From UTCFX2 sp963788305 (GTDB taxonomy: Bacteria > Chloroflexota > Anaerolineae > Anaerolineales > UBA4823): a stretch of DNA of 64,000 bases. The translations under genes were made by a program, and so were the position numbers. Where the stretch lies: contig CAWBGK010000010.1 of NCBI GenBank assembly GCA_963788305.1, positions 1 through 64,000 of the forward strand, read 5' to 3'. Of the stretch, positions 38,543 through 48,372 are shown in pieces; the first letter of the stretch is position 1, and every line of letters begins with the position of its first letter. A model generated the notes under the pieces. It saw only the letters and a program-made list of their open reading frames with translations. It was not told the origin of the DNA and made no database searches.

Positions 38543-38620
38543 CCCACCATGAGTGCTGACGGAGTTCTAACCGCGCTGGTATAATCCAGGCAGAGGGACA
38601 GGGAAGGAGGCGGACAGATG
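38543..38620 (+). promoter_or_regulatory. promoter-leader unit, copy 2 (Kelch gene)
   Basis: Extended -10 TGGTATAAT at 38577-38585, then GGGACAGGGAAGGAGG and the ATG AAG at 38618. Nearly identical to copy 1 at 36983-37058, including the upstream GGCAGGCCCACCATGAG. Confidence 0.65.
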
Positions 38621-40378
38621 AAGATTTTCCGGTTGGCGATCGTGATGGGGGTGCTGGGGTTGGGGGCGTACGCGCCGTCGAGGGGGGAGGCGAGGATGGG
38701 GGAGGCTCCGGGGATGAATGAGTTTATAGGGTCGAAATATGTACCCGAATGGGCTGGTTTTACTCCGACCGGCAGCATGAACGTCAGCCGGAGAATCCCT
38801 GAAGCGATCTTGCTCAACAATGGTCTGGTCCTCGCGGACTGGAGGATCCAACGGCTCGACATGCGTCGCGAGCGCCGAGCTGTACAACCCATCCAGCGGC
38901 ACATGGAGCCCAACGGGGAGCATGAACGCTGCCCGGTGCGGTCATACGGTCACGCTGCTGCTAAACGGGATGGTGCTGGCCGCGGGAGGCAGCAATCCGG
39001 GGCCAGTCACCAGCGCCGAGCTTTACAATCCGTCGACCGGGGTCTGGAGCCTGACGGGCAGCATGGGCGCGGCCCGGGAGGAACATACTGCGACGCTGCT
39101 CGACGACGGGACGGTAGTGGTCGCCGGCGGATCCTATGAGTATGAACCGCTGCACTCGGCTGAAACATACAACCCTGCCACCGGGATCTGGAGCCCGGCT
39201 TACGGGATAACCTACGCCAGGTGGTTTCACGAAGCAGTATTACTGCAAAACGGCCATGCTCTCATTATTGGAGGCGTGGGAGAGGGCGGACGCGATCCTG
39301 GCAAGAAATGAGGAATATTTCCCAACGCCGCGCAGCTGGTATTCCGCCGGCGAAATGAACCACGGTCGGATCAGCCACAGCGCAGCGCTGCTGAACGACG
39401 GGAGAGTGCTGGCGGCAGGAGGCTATTCCGGCAGCGCCGCGCTGGCAAGCGCCGAGCTGTACAATCCGACGACGCTCAGCTGGAGCGAGACCGGGGGTAT
39501 GAATTCCGCTCGATTCCAGCACAGCCTCACTGTTCTGGGGAACGGTCTGGCGCTGGCGGCCGGCGGGAGCGATGGCAGCGCTGCACTGGCCAGCGCCGAG
39601 CTCTACCATCCGGAATCGGGTAGTTGGAGCTTCACGGCCAGCATGAACCTCAGTCGGACGGAGCATTTTGCGACCCGGCTGAACGACACCCAGGTGCTGG
39701 TCGGAGGCGGATGGAACGGGACGGAGCTGCCTTACTTCAGCAGCTCCGAGATCGGCAGCTTCGTCCCCGCCAACCATCTGACCGGGACACTGATCCTGCC
39801 TTCGGGCTGGATCAGGAGCAGCAGTTTCACCGTGCAGTTTTCTGGAGACACTTCCGACGCCACGCTCAAGGACGGCGCACTCAGCAGCGACGGCAGCGAG
39901 CTGGGCCGAATGGATTGGGCTCTCGGCTGGAGTGTTCATCACCAGGAGCTGGGAGGCCGGCTGCGACGGGATCGACCTGCCGGTTTATCTGCGAGCACGG
40001 GATATCTACGACCAGACGGCGACCGTGATCAGCGGGACCGTGGACGTGGACACGACCGCACCCACCGCGGCGGTCGATCCGTTGAGCGCCCAGCAGGCCA
40101 GCTTCACATTCCCGGTTTCGTGGGAGGGGAACGACGCGACCAGCGGGGTTGAGGATTATGACGTGCAGTACAAGGATGGAGGCGGAGCCTGGACGGATTG
40201 GGTCATGGGGACGACAGAGCTTACGGCTGAGTTTACGGGGGAGGAAGACCACACGTATTTTTTTCGAGTGAGGGCGAGGGATGCGGCGGGGAATTTGGGG
40301 GGGTATTCGGGGGAGCATGTCCAGACGACGGTGGATGTGTATAAGTATGATGTGTTTTTGGCGGTGGTTGGGAGGTGA
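38618..40378 (+). CDS. secreted Kelch-repeat protein with C-terminal FN3 domain (three frameshifts)
   Basis: Signal peptide MKIFRLAIVMGVLGLGAYA. At least five Kelch blades follow, each close to ASAELYNPxTGxWSxTGSMN then ARxxHTxxLLxNGxVLxAGG, making a beta-propeller of the galactose-oxidase type; no catalytic Cys/Tyr/His set was identified. Frame changes lie near 38840, 39270-39300 and 39930. A fibronectin-III-like domain (FPVSWEGNDATSGVEDYDVQ ... VRARDAAGNLGGYS) comes next. The last residues are YDVFLAVVGR, a proline-less form of the tail seen in other secreted proteins here. About 586 residues once joined. Confidence 0.8.
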
Positions 40379-40728
40379 GGAAATGCGACTTAATGGATTT
40401 TTTAAAAAGCAGGAACAAGGATTATTTTGTTGGGCAATAGTTGGTCAAGTTGGAATGGTGGGTCAGTGAAACACTCTACTGACTGATATCCTCACCACTC
40501 ATGGTAAAAAGTCAAGATTGGCAGATTGGTAAACACTATTGTGAAGCAAGTCTTTCAATTGTTAAATGAACTTGGATATTTTAGTCTCGCAATTACAGAA
40601 AAAATGTTATTTGACAATTTCCAAGAAATTTAGTGGGATAAACAATTGAAGGTATAATGGCACATCGCGAAATGGATAATTTATTGGGGTTATAATTCCG
40701 CCATTCAGAAGATAATCCTGGAGGGAAA
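40379..40728. other. AT-rich non-coding gap
   Basis: Composition drops sharply after the Kelch gene. A TATAAT at 40653-40658 preceded by TTGAAGG is a plausible -10 for the next gene, with no good -35. No gene seen. Confidence 0.45.
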
Positions 40729-41301
40729 ATGCCACTCATTTGCCCTATTTGCCAAAAAGACGATAGGATAGAGAAAGTGTCATCTGTTCATAAGAGCGGA
40801 ACAAGCTATGGAATTTATGGGGGGCCAGCAACAACTGTTGTATACACAAAAGGTAATGTAGGAGTAGGTAGCACATACGTCAGTGGAAGCACAAAATCTA
40901 CTACAATTCTAGCAAAAGAGCTATCGCCTCCAGAAGCCCCAAGAAAACCATCTTTCCGCTTTTATTTTTATCTCGGGTTGGTATTTTCTTTTTTAGGAGT
41001 TTGCTTACTTTTTTCAGTAGTACTACCTTTAATATTTACACAAAGTATAAGTGAGATCAATGGTTTAGAATCCTTTATTCTTTTTTCACTTTTCTGTGTA
41101 GCGGCTCCAGGGTTATTGGGTGTTGGCATGATAGTATCAGGAAATCGTGTAAAGCAACAAGAGGTGCTTACATACCCAGAGCGGCTTGCTACTTTTAATA
41201 AAGATCTTGAAGTTTGGAATCGGGAGTATTACTGTAAAAGAGACGACGCCATTTTTGATCCTTTAACAGGGGAAGTTTGGCAATTTATGAGAACTGGTTA
41301 A
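40729..41301 (+). CDS. zinc-ribbon membrane protein, unknown function
   Basis: 190 residues. CPICQKDDRI at the start gives one metal-binding pair. A Gly/Ser/Thr-rich linker follows, then two helices (FYFYLGLVFSFLGVCLLFSV and FILFSLFCVAAPGLLGVGMI). The end WNREYYCKRDDAIFDPLTGE has a Cys-Lys-Arg-Asp-Asp signature that probably completes a ribbon. The ATG has GGAGGGAA upstream. AT-rich codons set it apart from the flanking GC-rich genes. Function unknown. Confidence 0.7.
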   Translation: MPLICPICQKDDRIEKVSSVHKSGTSYGIYGGPATTVVYTKGNVGVGSTYVSGSTKSTTILAKELSPPEAPRKPSFRFYFYLGLVFSFLGVCLLFSVVLPLIFTQSISEINGLESFILFSLFCVAAPGLLGVGMIVSGNRVKQQEVLTYPERLATFNKDLEVWNREYYCKRDDAIFDPLTGEVWQFMRTG

Positions 41302-41771
41302 ATTCTTAGCAACCTACACGTTAGCCAATGCAATGTGCAATATCAGAATAGATTGAAGTGATCAACCTTGCAGAAGCCATGATGAAATAGGCTATTTGTT
41401 TTAGACTTTTTTTAAACCGCATGCCAGGCGAATGGCCAATTTAAAATCACCAATTTTTCTGATATTACACTATCGATATTTACAGAATTTCTAAATTATA
41501 TCTATTCGTATTGAATCTGAAAGGGTAAGAACCGCCCAAATATATGGGCTTTTGAAGAACTTAATATGGGGATCACTCGCGAAGTCGTATGTTAGGTGGC
41601 AACCACCTTATGCCAAATATTGAGGTTGCAATAAAATCGCTCATTTTCAATATCTACTCATTTGTTCTTCTTTTTAATCAATTCAGGATAATAAGCCTAT
41701 TTAATTATTATAGTGAAAATCTTCGGTATAGATAGTAGTTTGGAATTTTATAATCAATCTGTTTACATAAC
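41302..41771. other. AT-rich non-coding gap, 470 bases
   Basis: No frame of useful length and no ribosome-binding site before one. Strongly AT-rich. It may hold the control region of the next gene; I see no clear promoter or structured RNA. Confidence 0.45.
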
Positions 41772-42440
41772 ATGAGCGAGGAGACACAAAAATTGAGCGC
41801 CCGCTGTCCCTGCTGCAATATTATCATTGATCCCGCACCGAAGCGAAAGAAAGCTTGCCCCAAGTGCGGCAAACCAATATACATCCGTAATGGAAAACTT
41901 CTGAATGAGTTTGAAGCTCTAAGAGAAGACTGGCTTGGTTACTTAAACCCCCTAGACATCTCCAAGAAGCACTTTGATGATGCCAGGTCGCAACTGGCTC
42001 AACAGTTCGGTCACTCCCCAGGCTTTTACGATGTGGTCTGGAGGATTCTCAATAATGTGATTGCTTCCGCCGGTCGCCCAAACGACGATGTCGAAAAAGC
42101 ATATTACGAGATGGCTCGTGTCGCTTCGTTCGAGCACAAAGATCCCCGCCGTTACATTGCCCAGGCTCTCACCACAAGCCTCCAGATCATGAAGATGCGA
42201 GGCGTCAAGCTGGTTGTCATTTCCTGCTACGCAGGAGAACCTGACTTCTCCACCTGCGATGCTTGCAGATCACTTCATCGCACTAAGCTTACCATAGACG
42301 AGGCGCTTTCCACCTCCCAATCCCCAATAAGTGCACAGGTGACACCGGTTGCCGATGCAGATACGAGCCGGCATAGGATCAGGCTGCCGAACAACTCGTC
42401 AAAATTGATCCGTATGGCATATGGTAAACGGATAGGATGA
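41772..42440 (+). CDS. zinc-ribbon protein with phage-head-morphogenesis-like Cys motif (frameshift ~42326)
   Basis: N-terminal ribbon: CPCCNIIIDPAPKRKKACPK then CGKPIYIR. A helical middle follows (about residues 50-130). The C-terminal part has STCDACRSLHRTKLTIDEAL. In the given frame the end is featureless, but one base skipped near 42326 yields NKCTGDTGCRCRYEPA and a stop at 42376. The set C-x2-C, EAL, K-C-T, G-C-R-C-x-Y is the zinc motif at the C-terminus of SPP1 gp7 / Mu F-like minor head proteins and of some stand-alone proteins. The break is therefore probably an error and the gene about 201 residues. No other phage genes are near. Confidence 0.65.
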   Translation: MSEETQKLSARCPCCNIIIDPAPKRKKACPKCGKPIYIRNGKLLNEFEALREDWLGYLNPLDISKKHFDDARSQLAQQFGHSPGFYDVVWRILNNVIASAGRPNDDVEKAYYEMARVASFEHKDPRRYIAQALTTSLQIMKMRGVKLVVISCYAGEPDFSTCDACRSLHRTKLTIDEALSTSQSPISAQVTPVADADTSRHRIRLPNNSSKLIRMAYGKRIG

Positions 42441-42499
42441 GTTGCTGACACATTCTACGGCAAGATAAGTAATAATGAAAGAAAAAGGTTCACAACTAA

Positions 42500-43591
42500 A
42501 TGATCGAACAAATAGAAAAAATCATCCGTGAAAAGACAAGTGAAGATGCCTGGTGGAATACATCTGAGAAGCAAGTTGCCAAAAGATACAGACCGATATT
42601 TAGTCTGGAAAATATTGACAATCTCACAAGAGATGACTTCAAGTCATTTTTACTTATAAAAAACAATCTTCATTGGGAGGGGATTCACAGACGGGGAAAC
42701 CTGGTCACATCCGATATGGATGCGCTCAAGCAATTTCTAAAGTATGTACTTACAGATGTACAACCCATTGAAAAACGTCTAAACACAGGATTTATTGAAG
42801 ATGGCGGTTATTGGGTAAAGGGGATTGGACGAGCAATCATAACAGCCATTCTTGTAGTTGTTTATCCTCAAAAGTACGGGGTTTGGAACGCAAAAACTGA
42901 AGAAGCGCTTAAGAAGCTAAAGGTTTTTCCGGATTTTCAAAGAAATGATAAGTTTGGCGACAAATATAAGAAAATTAATAATGTTCTTTTGGAAATTGCC
43001 AGCACATTTAACATCAGTCTTTGGCAATTGGATGGCGTTTTTGGTGAAATCGCAGGAGCGAGTCCTTTTGTTAACAAAGAAGAGGCAAATGAAGAGCAGA
43101 TTGAATATGAATTTAGGGAACATGGCATCATTGATCCAGTCGTATTTGGGATGGAAAAACACCTTGAAGATTTTCTGATCACCAATTGGAATAAAACGGT
43201 TTTTGGAAATAATTACGAGCTCATATATGGGGAAGGAAATGAGTTATTAAGCCAACAGTATCCAACTGATGTTGGAACAATTGATATTCTTGCCAAGTCT
43301 AGAGACAATAAAGAATATTTGGTAATTGAATTAAAGAAAGGAAAATCATCTGATACTGTTGTCGGACAGACTCTCAGATATATTACATGGGTTAAACGTC
43401 ATCTGGGGAAAAGTATGAAAGTCTCGGGTGCGATTATAGTTCTGGATGCTGATCTAAAACTCAAGTATTCTCTTTACGACCAACAGGGAATTTCTTTATA
43501 TACATACCGAGTTAGTTTTAATTTAACAGAAGAAATCTCTTTCCGAATAGAAGTAGGTTGGATTGGCGACCTACCCTTCGGACGGCAGTAA
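42500..43591 (+). CDS. NucS/DUF91-like PD-(D/E)XK nuclease
   Basis: 363 residues. The C-terminal half is a restriction-endonuclease fold like NucS: MEKHLEDFLITNW, then TDVGTIDILAKSR (catalytic Asp), YLVIELKKGKS (the E-x-K pair) and VGQTLRYITWVKRHL (QxxxY). The N-terminal 190 residues, with GYWVKGIGRAIITAILVVVY and KYGVWNAKTEEALKK, are helical and I do not name them; they may bind DNA. The last residues GDLPFGRQ are encoded by an interspersed repeat, so the original stop may have been lost. AT-rich, next to an HNH nuclease gene: possibly a defence gene. Confidence 0.8.
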   Translation: MIEQIEKIIREKTSEDAWWNTSEKQVAKRYRPIFSLENIDNLTRDDFKSFLLIKNNLHWEGIHRRGNLVTSDMDALKQFLKYVLTDVQPIEKRLNTGFIEDGGYWVKGIGRAIITAILVVVYPQKYGVWNAKTEEALKKLKVFPDFQRNDKFGDKYKKINNVLLEIASTFNISLWQLDGVFGEIAGASPFVNKEEANEEQIEYEFREHGIIDPVVFGMEKHLEDFLITNWNKTVFGNNYELIYGEGNELLSQQYPTDVGTIDILAKSRDNKEYLVIELKKGKSSDTVVGQTLRYITWVKRHLGKSMKVSGAIIVLDADLKLKYSLYDQQGISLYTYRVSFNLTEEISFRIEVGWIGDLPFGRQ

Positions 43592-43642
43592 TTGGGGCGG
43601 GTTGACAACCCTCCCTACAATAGGCAAGCTCGCCCTACTTAT
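43569..43642. repeat. CGGACGGCAG-class repeat overlapping the nuclease 3' end
   Basis: GACCTACCCTTCGGACGGCA runs across the stop codon of the NucS-like gene; after a spacer, CCCTCCCTACAATAGGCAAGC is a second, degraded unit. Confidence 0.6.
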
Positions 43643-43668
43643 GTAACAGTATATGAGGAGTGTACCCA

Positions 43669-44010
43669 ATGACCAGATTTAATGATGCTCTCCGCGGTTA
43701 CGCGCATCCTATTCTGAAGCGTGATGGATTCATTTGCCGCTACTGCGGACTGGATGGCAAGCAGTGGCCGAATTGGTTATACCTATCTTGGGACCATTTG
43801 CTGCCAGTTGGGCATCCACAACGAGACAATCCGGATTTTATTGTAGCTGCCTGCCGGTTTTGCAACGAATCGCATAATCGAACTTTATTTCCAGTTGAGG
43901 GGAAAACCCAGGATGAACTTGTCGAGCAGAAGAAGAGCCTCATCCTAGAAAAACGGTCTGAGTATAAGCGGTTTTTTGATCAAGAAATCAAGGGTAATAA
44001 GGACAAATAA
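43669..44010 (+). CDS. HNH endonuclease
   Basis: 113 residues. A zinc-binding HNH domain: CRYCGLDG supplies the first Cys pair, LSWDHLLPVGHP the catalytic Asp-His (the usual DH), and VAACRFCNESHNR the second Cys pair and last HN. A basic helix ends the protein (EQKKSLILEKRSEYKRFFDQ). The ATG at 43669 has GAGGAG upstream; an in-frame GTG at 43660 is less likely. Small single-domain HNH proteins act as nicking or restriction enzymes. With the preceding nuclease it makes a two-nuclease AT-rich pair. Confidence 0.85.
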   Translation: MTRFNDALRGYAHPILKRDGFICRYCGLDGKQWPNWLYLSWDHLLPVGHPQRDNPDFIVAACRFCNESHNRTLFPVEGKTQDELVEQKKSLILEKRSEYKRFFDQEIKGNKDK

Positions 44011-44087
44011 TCCGAAAAAGAATTGAAAGTACTCTAAGAAATTTCCTCAGCAAACAGGCACCGGACTAGATCCCAGGAGATAAGCTG

Positions 44088-44654
44088 ATGCACCTCTCCC
44101 CTAAACCCAGGATCGCGTTCTTGCTTCTCCTCCTGCTCTGCGCCTCGCTGGCATGCATGGGCGGAGCGGCGGCGACCTCCCAGGCCACCCCAGCCGGCGG
44201 GCAACTGGCTGCCAGGGATTCCGACCTGCCTGTGAAGGAAATCAAAGTCACCCAATTCTTTAATGCTACACGCATTAATGAGGTCGAGGTGACCCGTGAG
44301 GTGGTCGTCACTGCGCCGGTCGAGGTGGTCGTCGTCACTGCGCCGGTCGAGGTGATCGTCGTCACTGTGGTGGTCGAGAAAATCGTCGCGCAGGTCTTCG
44401 AGGTCACCCCCACCCCAGGCGCCCCCGTGAGCCAGTTCAGCAGCCCGGGGATGTTCCTGGTCGGCAAGGACATCGAGGCCGGCACCTATCAGATCCAGGG
44501 GGAGTGCTACTGGGCGCGGCTTTCGTGCCTGGAAGGCGAGCTGAATTGCATCCTGGCGAACGCGAACATCAGCGGGCAGAGCTACGTGACGATCCGAGGG
44601 GAAGATATGGCGTTCGAGACCTCGGGCAGCTGCAGCTTTACGAAAACGGAATAA
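44088..44654 (+). CDS. lipoprotein with VVVTAPVEV repeat and C-terminal secreted domain
   Basis: 188 residues. Lipobox LCASLACMG. The middle is a Val-rich repeat (VTREVVVTAPVEV, VVVTAPVEVIVVT), a linker type frequent in lipoproteins of the presumed group. The C-terminal about 75 residues (SSPGMFLVGKDIEAGTYQIQ, CYWARLSCLEGELNCILANA) match a small secreted domain also found in actinobacterial lipoproteins, with GTYQI and a YVTI strand. Function unknown; return to high-GC codons marks the end of the AT-rich island. The ATG is 6 bases after AGATAAGCTG. Confidence 0.75.
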   Translation: MHLSPKPRIAFLLLLLLCASLACMGGAAATSQATPAGGQLAARDSDLPVKEIKVTQFFNATRINEVEVTREVVVTAPVEVVVVTAPVEVIVVTVVVEKIVAQVFEVTPTPGAPVSQFSSPGMFLVGKDIEAGTYQIQGECYWARLSCLEGELNCILANANISGQSYVTIRGEDMAFETSGSCSFTKTE

Positions 44655-44807
44655 GCACGCAGGGACTGGTCAAGAAGATTTGCGATGCCCGGCCAGATTT
44701 GAGGAAACCCTAAATTTCCTGCGCTTCTCATTTGACTTTATGGCTCGATTGAGCAATAATGTTAATCAGCACATTCCTCTTTCCACATCTGATAGCAGGA
44801 GGTTACC

Positions 44808-46155
44808 ATGAACGTCTTTATGTGGTTCCTCTTATCGGTTGGCCTTTTATTGGGCAGCGGATTTTTCACCGGGCAGGCTTCCAATGTTATCGGGCATGCT
44901 CCCGCCTTGATCGAGGCAGCACCTGCGGGTACGGTTCGCCACGTCACCTCCAGCGCCACGGGGACCGGACCGTGCGACCAGTGGGCGAACGCCTGTCCCC
45001 TGCTGAAAGCCCTGGAACTTGCCCAGGCAGGCGACAATATCTGGGTGGCAGCCGGCACCTATAAACCCAGCTCCACCGCCAACCGGGAAGCCAGTTTTTC
45101 CCTTAAGAACGGCGTGTCCCTTTACGGCGGATTTCCAGCGGCCGGGGGAGATTGGCCGCAGCGGGATTGGCAGGTGAACCTGACGGTACTCAGCGGGGAC
45201 ATCGGGGCGGAATTGCTGGATTCCTACCACGTGGTCAAAGGGATCGATATTATCCAGACAGCGACGCTGGACGGCTTCATCATTCGCGAGGGACAGCGCC
45301 GACGGATCTGGCTCCGACGCTGGAGAATCGGGGAGGGGCGGGGGACTGTACCTGTATCAGAGCGATGTCACCGTCCGCAATGCGATCTTCGAGGAAAACT
45401 ACGCCATAGGAGGCGGCGGGCTGTTCAGCGATGGCGGGCAGCTGCAGCTTACCAGCGTTGCCTTTTCCCAGAATACCGCATCCTATAATGGCGGCGGTAT
45501 GCACACGTTCGCGGGGACAATCGCCACGCTGACCGGCGTCACCTTCATGGGCAATGCGACCCTGGGTGCTTATCCTGATGGCAATGGAGGGGGGATGGTC
45601 AACCATGGCAGCACTTCCAGGCTGGTCAATGTGGCCTTTATCGGCAATACGGCTTCGCATTGGGGAGGGGGGATGATCAACTATTCCGGCGGCACCGCCG
45701 AGCTGACCAACGTCAGCTTCTCTGGAAACTCGGCGGCAGGTGATGGCGCTGGAGGATTGGATATTGAAGACGGCACCGCCACACTGGTGAACACCATCCT
45801 GTGGGGAAACACCGGTGCAACCAATGAGATTGGTAATTATGGTGGTATCGCGTCGGCAAGTTTCAGCATTATAAAAGGTGGCTGCCCCGCAAATGTCACC
45901 TGCGATCCCCTATCCACGGTTTCTGCAGACCCGCTGTTTGAAAATGCAGCCGGCGGCAATCTGCGCCTGCAGCCCGGTTCGCCCGCCATCGACGCCGGGA
46001 AAAGTGACGCGCCCGGCCTGGCTGGCGTCACCACCGACCTGGACGGCAGCCCGCGGTTCGTGGATTATAAGGGCCTGGGTACGCCGGTCGTTGATATGGG
46101 GGCTTATGAAGCGTTGCATCTACACTATCTCTGGCTGCCGTATGTATCGCGATAA
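44808..46155 (+). CDS. secreted parallel beta-helix protein with anchor-type C-terminus (frameshift ~45292)
   Basis: Signal peptide (FLLSVGLLLGSGFFTGQAS), then the usual start of polymorphic-membrane-protein-like helices (CDQWANACPLLKALELAQAG, DNIWVAAGTYKPS, GVSLYGGF). One base is out near 45292; the second frame carries repeated LTNVSFSGNSAxxGGG rungs. The end (LQPGSPAIDAG, TTDLDGSPRFVDY, VDMGAYEA) is the 'choice-of-anchor' type module that normally precedes a sorting signal. The chain closes with HYLWLPYVSR. About 449 residues joined. GCAGGAGG precedes the ATG. Confidence 0.82.
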
Positions 46156-46323
46156 GCAGGGGATTATCTGCGGTTAGCTTATCTAAGGATACCTTATCCC
46201 AGCGTTTATCCGGCTGCCAGAAACCCAACCCGGGGGAGTTCCACTCGTCGGTCGGGTCGAACGACCCGCTGGGCGGGCGCATCTTACCGAAAATCCATGC
46301 CTGCACAGCAATGGGATGCGAGG

Positions 46324-47988
46324 TCAGGGCGCCCCACAGAGCACCGAGGAAAGGGGAACCTGGAATTGCTGTGCATTGCGGTCGCCAGGGGCGATTCCAT
46401 CCCACACAAAGGTCGCGACGACGACAGGATTGGTGTCCTGGCAGCTCGTGAGCTCCACTCTTGTGGAACCCAGATGGCCTCGCTCGATCTCGAACACGAG
46501 CGGTTTGCCCTGTTCCGCGCCCGTGACAAGGATGTCGACAATCATCTCCACGGTCTTGCCGGCGTTCGCGCCCGCCAGCGGCTGGGTCAGCTGGAAGCGA
46601 TCCCCGAACGGCCCGGCAAAGTCCGCCTCTGCGCTGGCCGACACCACGACGGGTCGAAGCCAGGTTGCCCCATCTACCAGGCCAAACACGGTCCAATCAG
46701 AGCTGGTCACCATCCGGAAGCGAACCAGGTGTGATTCGGGCCAGATCCTGGCAACGAATTGGTCGACCCATTGGCGGGTGAGAGCCAGGTATCCGTCGGG
46801 CGCCAGCATGCCATAGTCGGCGTATATATGCCCGCCGCCGGTCTTGACCCCTGCTGAGGCGGGCTCAATCTGGGTTCCCTCGTGCCACTCGTTGAACGTG
46901 GTGATCGCCACCAGGGCCGGCTGCACGCCCGCCTCCAGGGCGGCCTGCCAGCGCTCCTGGTAGGCAGCTCCATCCCGCCGCGGCACATACGTGTCCGCCT
47001 CATACCCAATCCGCACTGCCGAAAAACCCGGGTTCACGCCAGGAACGTACCAGGCCTCCGGTGGGAGGGCGCGTGCCCATGAGTAGGCATCCTTTCCGGC
47101 AGGCTCCAGCACCGCATAGCTGTACAGCCCGTCAAAGTGCCCGCCGTCGACCCACTCGCTGACTGTCTCGTCGGCGATCACCAGGCCGCCATCCGGCAGG
47201 GCGTGGATCGCATCCATGGCCTCTCGCCAATAGGATGGCTCTACCGCCGCCTCGTTGGAGTCCGGGAAACGCGACGACCACAGGAAGATCAGGCCCTTGG
47301 GTCGGTCGTCGGGGCTCCAGCGGCTGGAGGCAGTCGTGCGGAAGAAAGCAGGGCTCTCGCCGTAGTTCGCGTAGAGGTATTTGAGGTCAGACACCAGCGT
47401 GGCAGCTGTGCGCCCGGAGTAGGGCTCAACGTGAAACGCAACCTTGATGCCGTATCGCTCACCCATCTCCAGAAGAAGCGGCACGGCTCTGTCCTCGTTC
47501 GAGCGCTGACCCCACCACGATGATACGATCACACCCACGCCGGCCTCGCGGAGCCAGGCGAAATGCTGGGCGACTACCGCCGGATCGAGGCTGCTGTAGG
47601 GTCCCAGCTGCGGGTAGAAGTCGCTTGCGATGTCCAACGGAGGCTGAAATCCCCCTTCGGCCCAATGGATCCAGTTCTGGTCCACCTTCTCGTTCCGGTA
47701 CCAGGGATAGTAAAAGGCCGCCACGCGGAGCGATGGCTCGGGCCCCGCGACGGGAGGCAGGGTCGGCGCAGGCGTGGGCGTGGGCGTGGGCATCGGTGTT
47801 GGTGTTGTTGGTGGTGGTGGTTGGGTCGAGGCCGGAGTGCCGCTCGCCACTGACGCAACCACAGCCGGCGCCAGCGCCAGCGCAAGCTTGCAGGAGACCA
47901 GGGGTACCGTGCTCAAGCACAGCAGCACGAAAAGGATTGACGGCAGCTTAGTCCTAACGCCCGCCTCCGTTCTACTTTGGTCGACCAA
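46324..47988 (-). CDS. secreted GH99-like glycoside hydrolase
   Basis: 554 residues. An N-terminal signal with a possible lipobox (STVPLVSCK), then a Thr/Pro linker (TTPTPMPTPTPTPAPT). The catalytic part resembles family 99-type endo-alpha-mannosidases: AAFYYPWYRNEKVDQNWIHW, YPQLGPYSSLDPAVVAQHFA, GVGVIVSSWWG and AFHVEPYSGR, whose Glu is a plausible catalytic residue. WHEGTQIEPA is also typical. A beta-sandwich-like C-terminal part follows. Substrate is inferred only to be an alpha-linked glycan. The last residues before the stop (VLCGAP) may be shifted by a frame error. The gene stands alone on the minus strand. Confidence 0.8.
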   Translation of the reverse strand: MVDQSRTEAGVRTKLPSILFVLLCLSTVPLVSCKLALALAPAVVASVASGTPASTQPPPPTTPTPMPTPTPTPAPTLPPVAGPEPSLRVAAFYYPWYRNEKVDQNWIHWAEGGFQPPLDIASDFYPQLGPYSSLDPAVVAQHFAWLREAGVGVIVSSWWGQRSNEDRAVPLLLEMGERYGIKVAFHVEPYSGRTAATLVSDLKYLYANYGESPAFFRTTASSRWSPDDRPKGLIFLWSSRFPDSNEAAVEPSYWREAMDAIHALPDGGLVIADETVSEWVDGGHFDGLYSYAVLEPAGKDAYSWARALPPEAWYVPGVNPGFSAVRIGYEADTYVPRRDGAAYQERWQAALEAGVQPALVAITTFNEWHEGTQIEPASAGVKTGGGHIYADYGMLAPDGYLALTRQWVDQFVARIWPESHLVRFRMVTSSDWTVFGLVDGATWLRPVVVSASAEADFAGPFGDRFQLTQPLAGANAGKTVEMIVDILVTGAEQGKPLVFEIERGHLGSTRVELTSCQDTNPVVVATFVWDGIAPGDRNAQQFQVPLSSVLCGAP

Positions 47989-48372
47989 ATCATAAGCCTG
48001 GGCATAATCCAGGTTGCGGCTTTACCCCGAACACCCGCATTATACCCCCGAACGCATCACCGGGTAAGCGAGGGATGGGAGCCATGAGGAGGAGAGCACC
48101 GCAACGGCCAAGGGAGAATTACCCATTGACCTGTCGCTGCGAACACGCTGAACAACTTGATCAGCCTGGAATATCTCAGGCCAACCCATCCGCTGGCGGG
48201 GTTGGTTCATTCGAACCCACATTACGGACGGCAGGCCATTCCTTCGCTACACTCAGGACAGGCCTTGCGGACGGCAGGCTTTCACATCTCTTTCAATCAT
48301 GATAACATTAAGAAGTATAAGGTTTCGAGCAAGACAATTTTTGCATGCAAGCAGGGAGGACGAGAAACCGCG
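47989..48372. repeat. gap with GGACGGCAGGCC-class repeats
   Basis: 48225-48290 holds two units, ACGGACGGCAGGCCATTCC and GCCTTGCGGACGGCAGGC, around a TTCGCTACACTCAGGACAGG insert. The repeat is readable in the frame of the following gene, but the open frame there has no start signal and is not supported. Confidence 0.6.

Noticed and set aside
41772..44010. prophage remnant
   Set aside because: Only one gene has a phage-head-like zinc motif; no integrase, capsid, portal, terminase or attachment repeats.
46028..46696. 222-codon frame overlapping the end of the GH99-like gene
   Set aside because: Out of frame with the glycosidase; most of it is a shadow, though a small part may be the true C-terminus if a base is missing.
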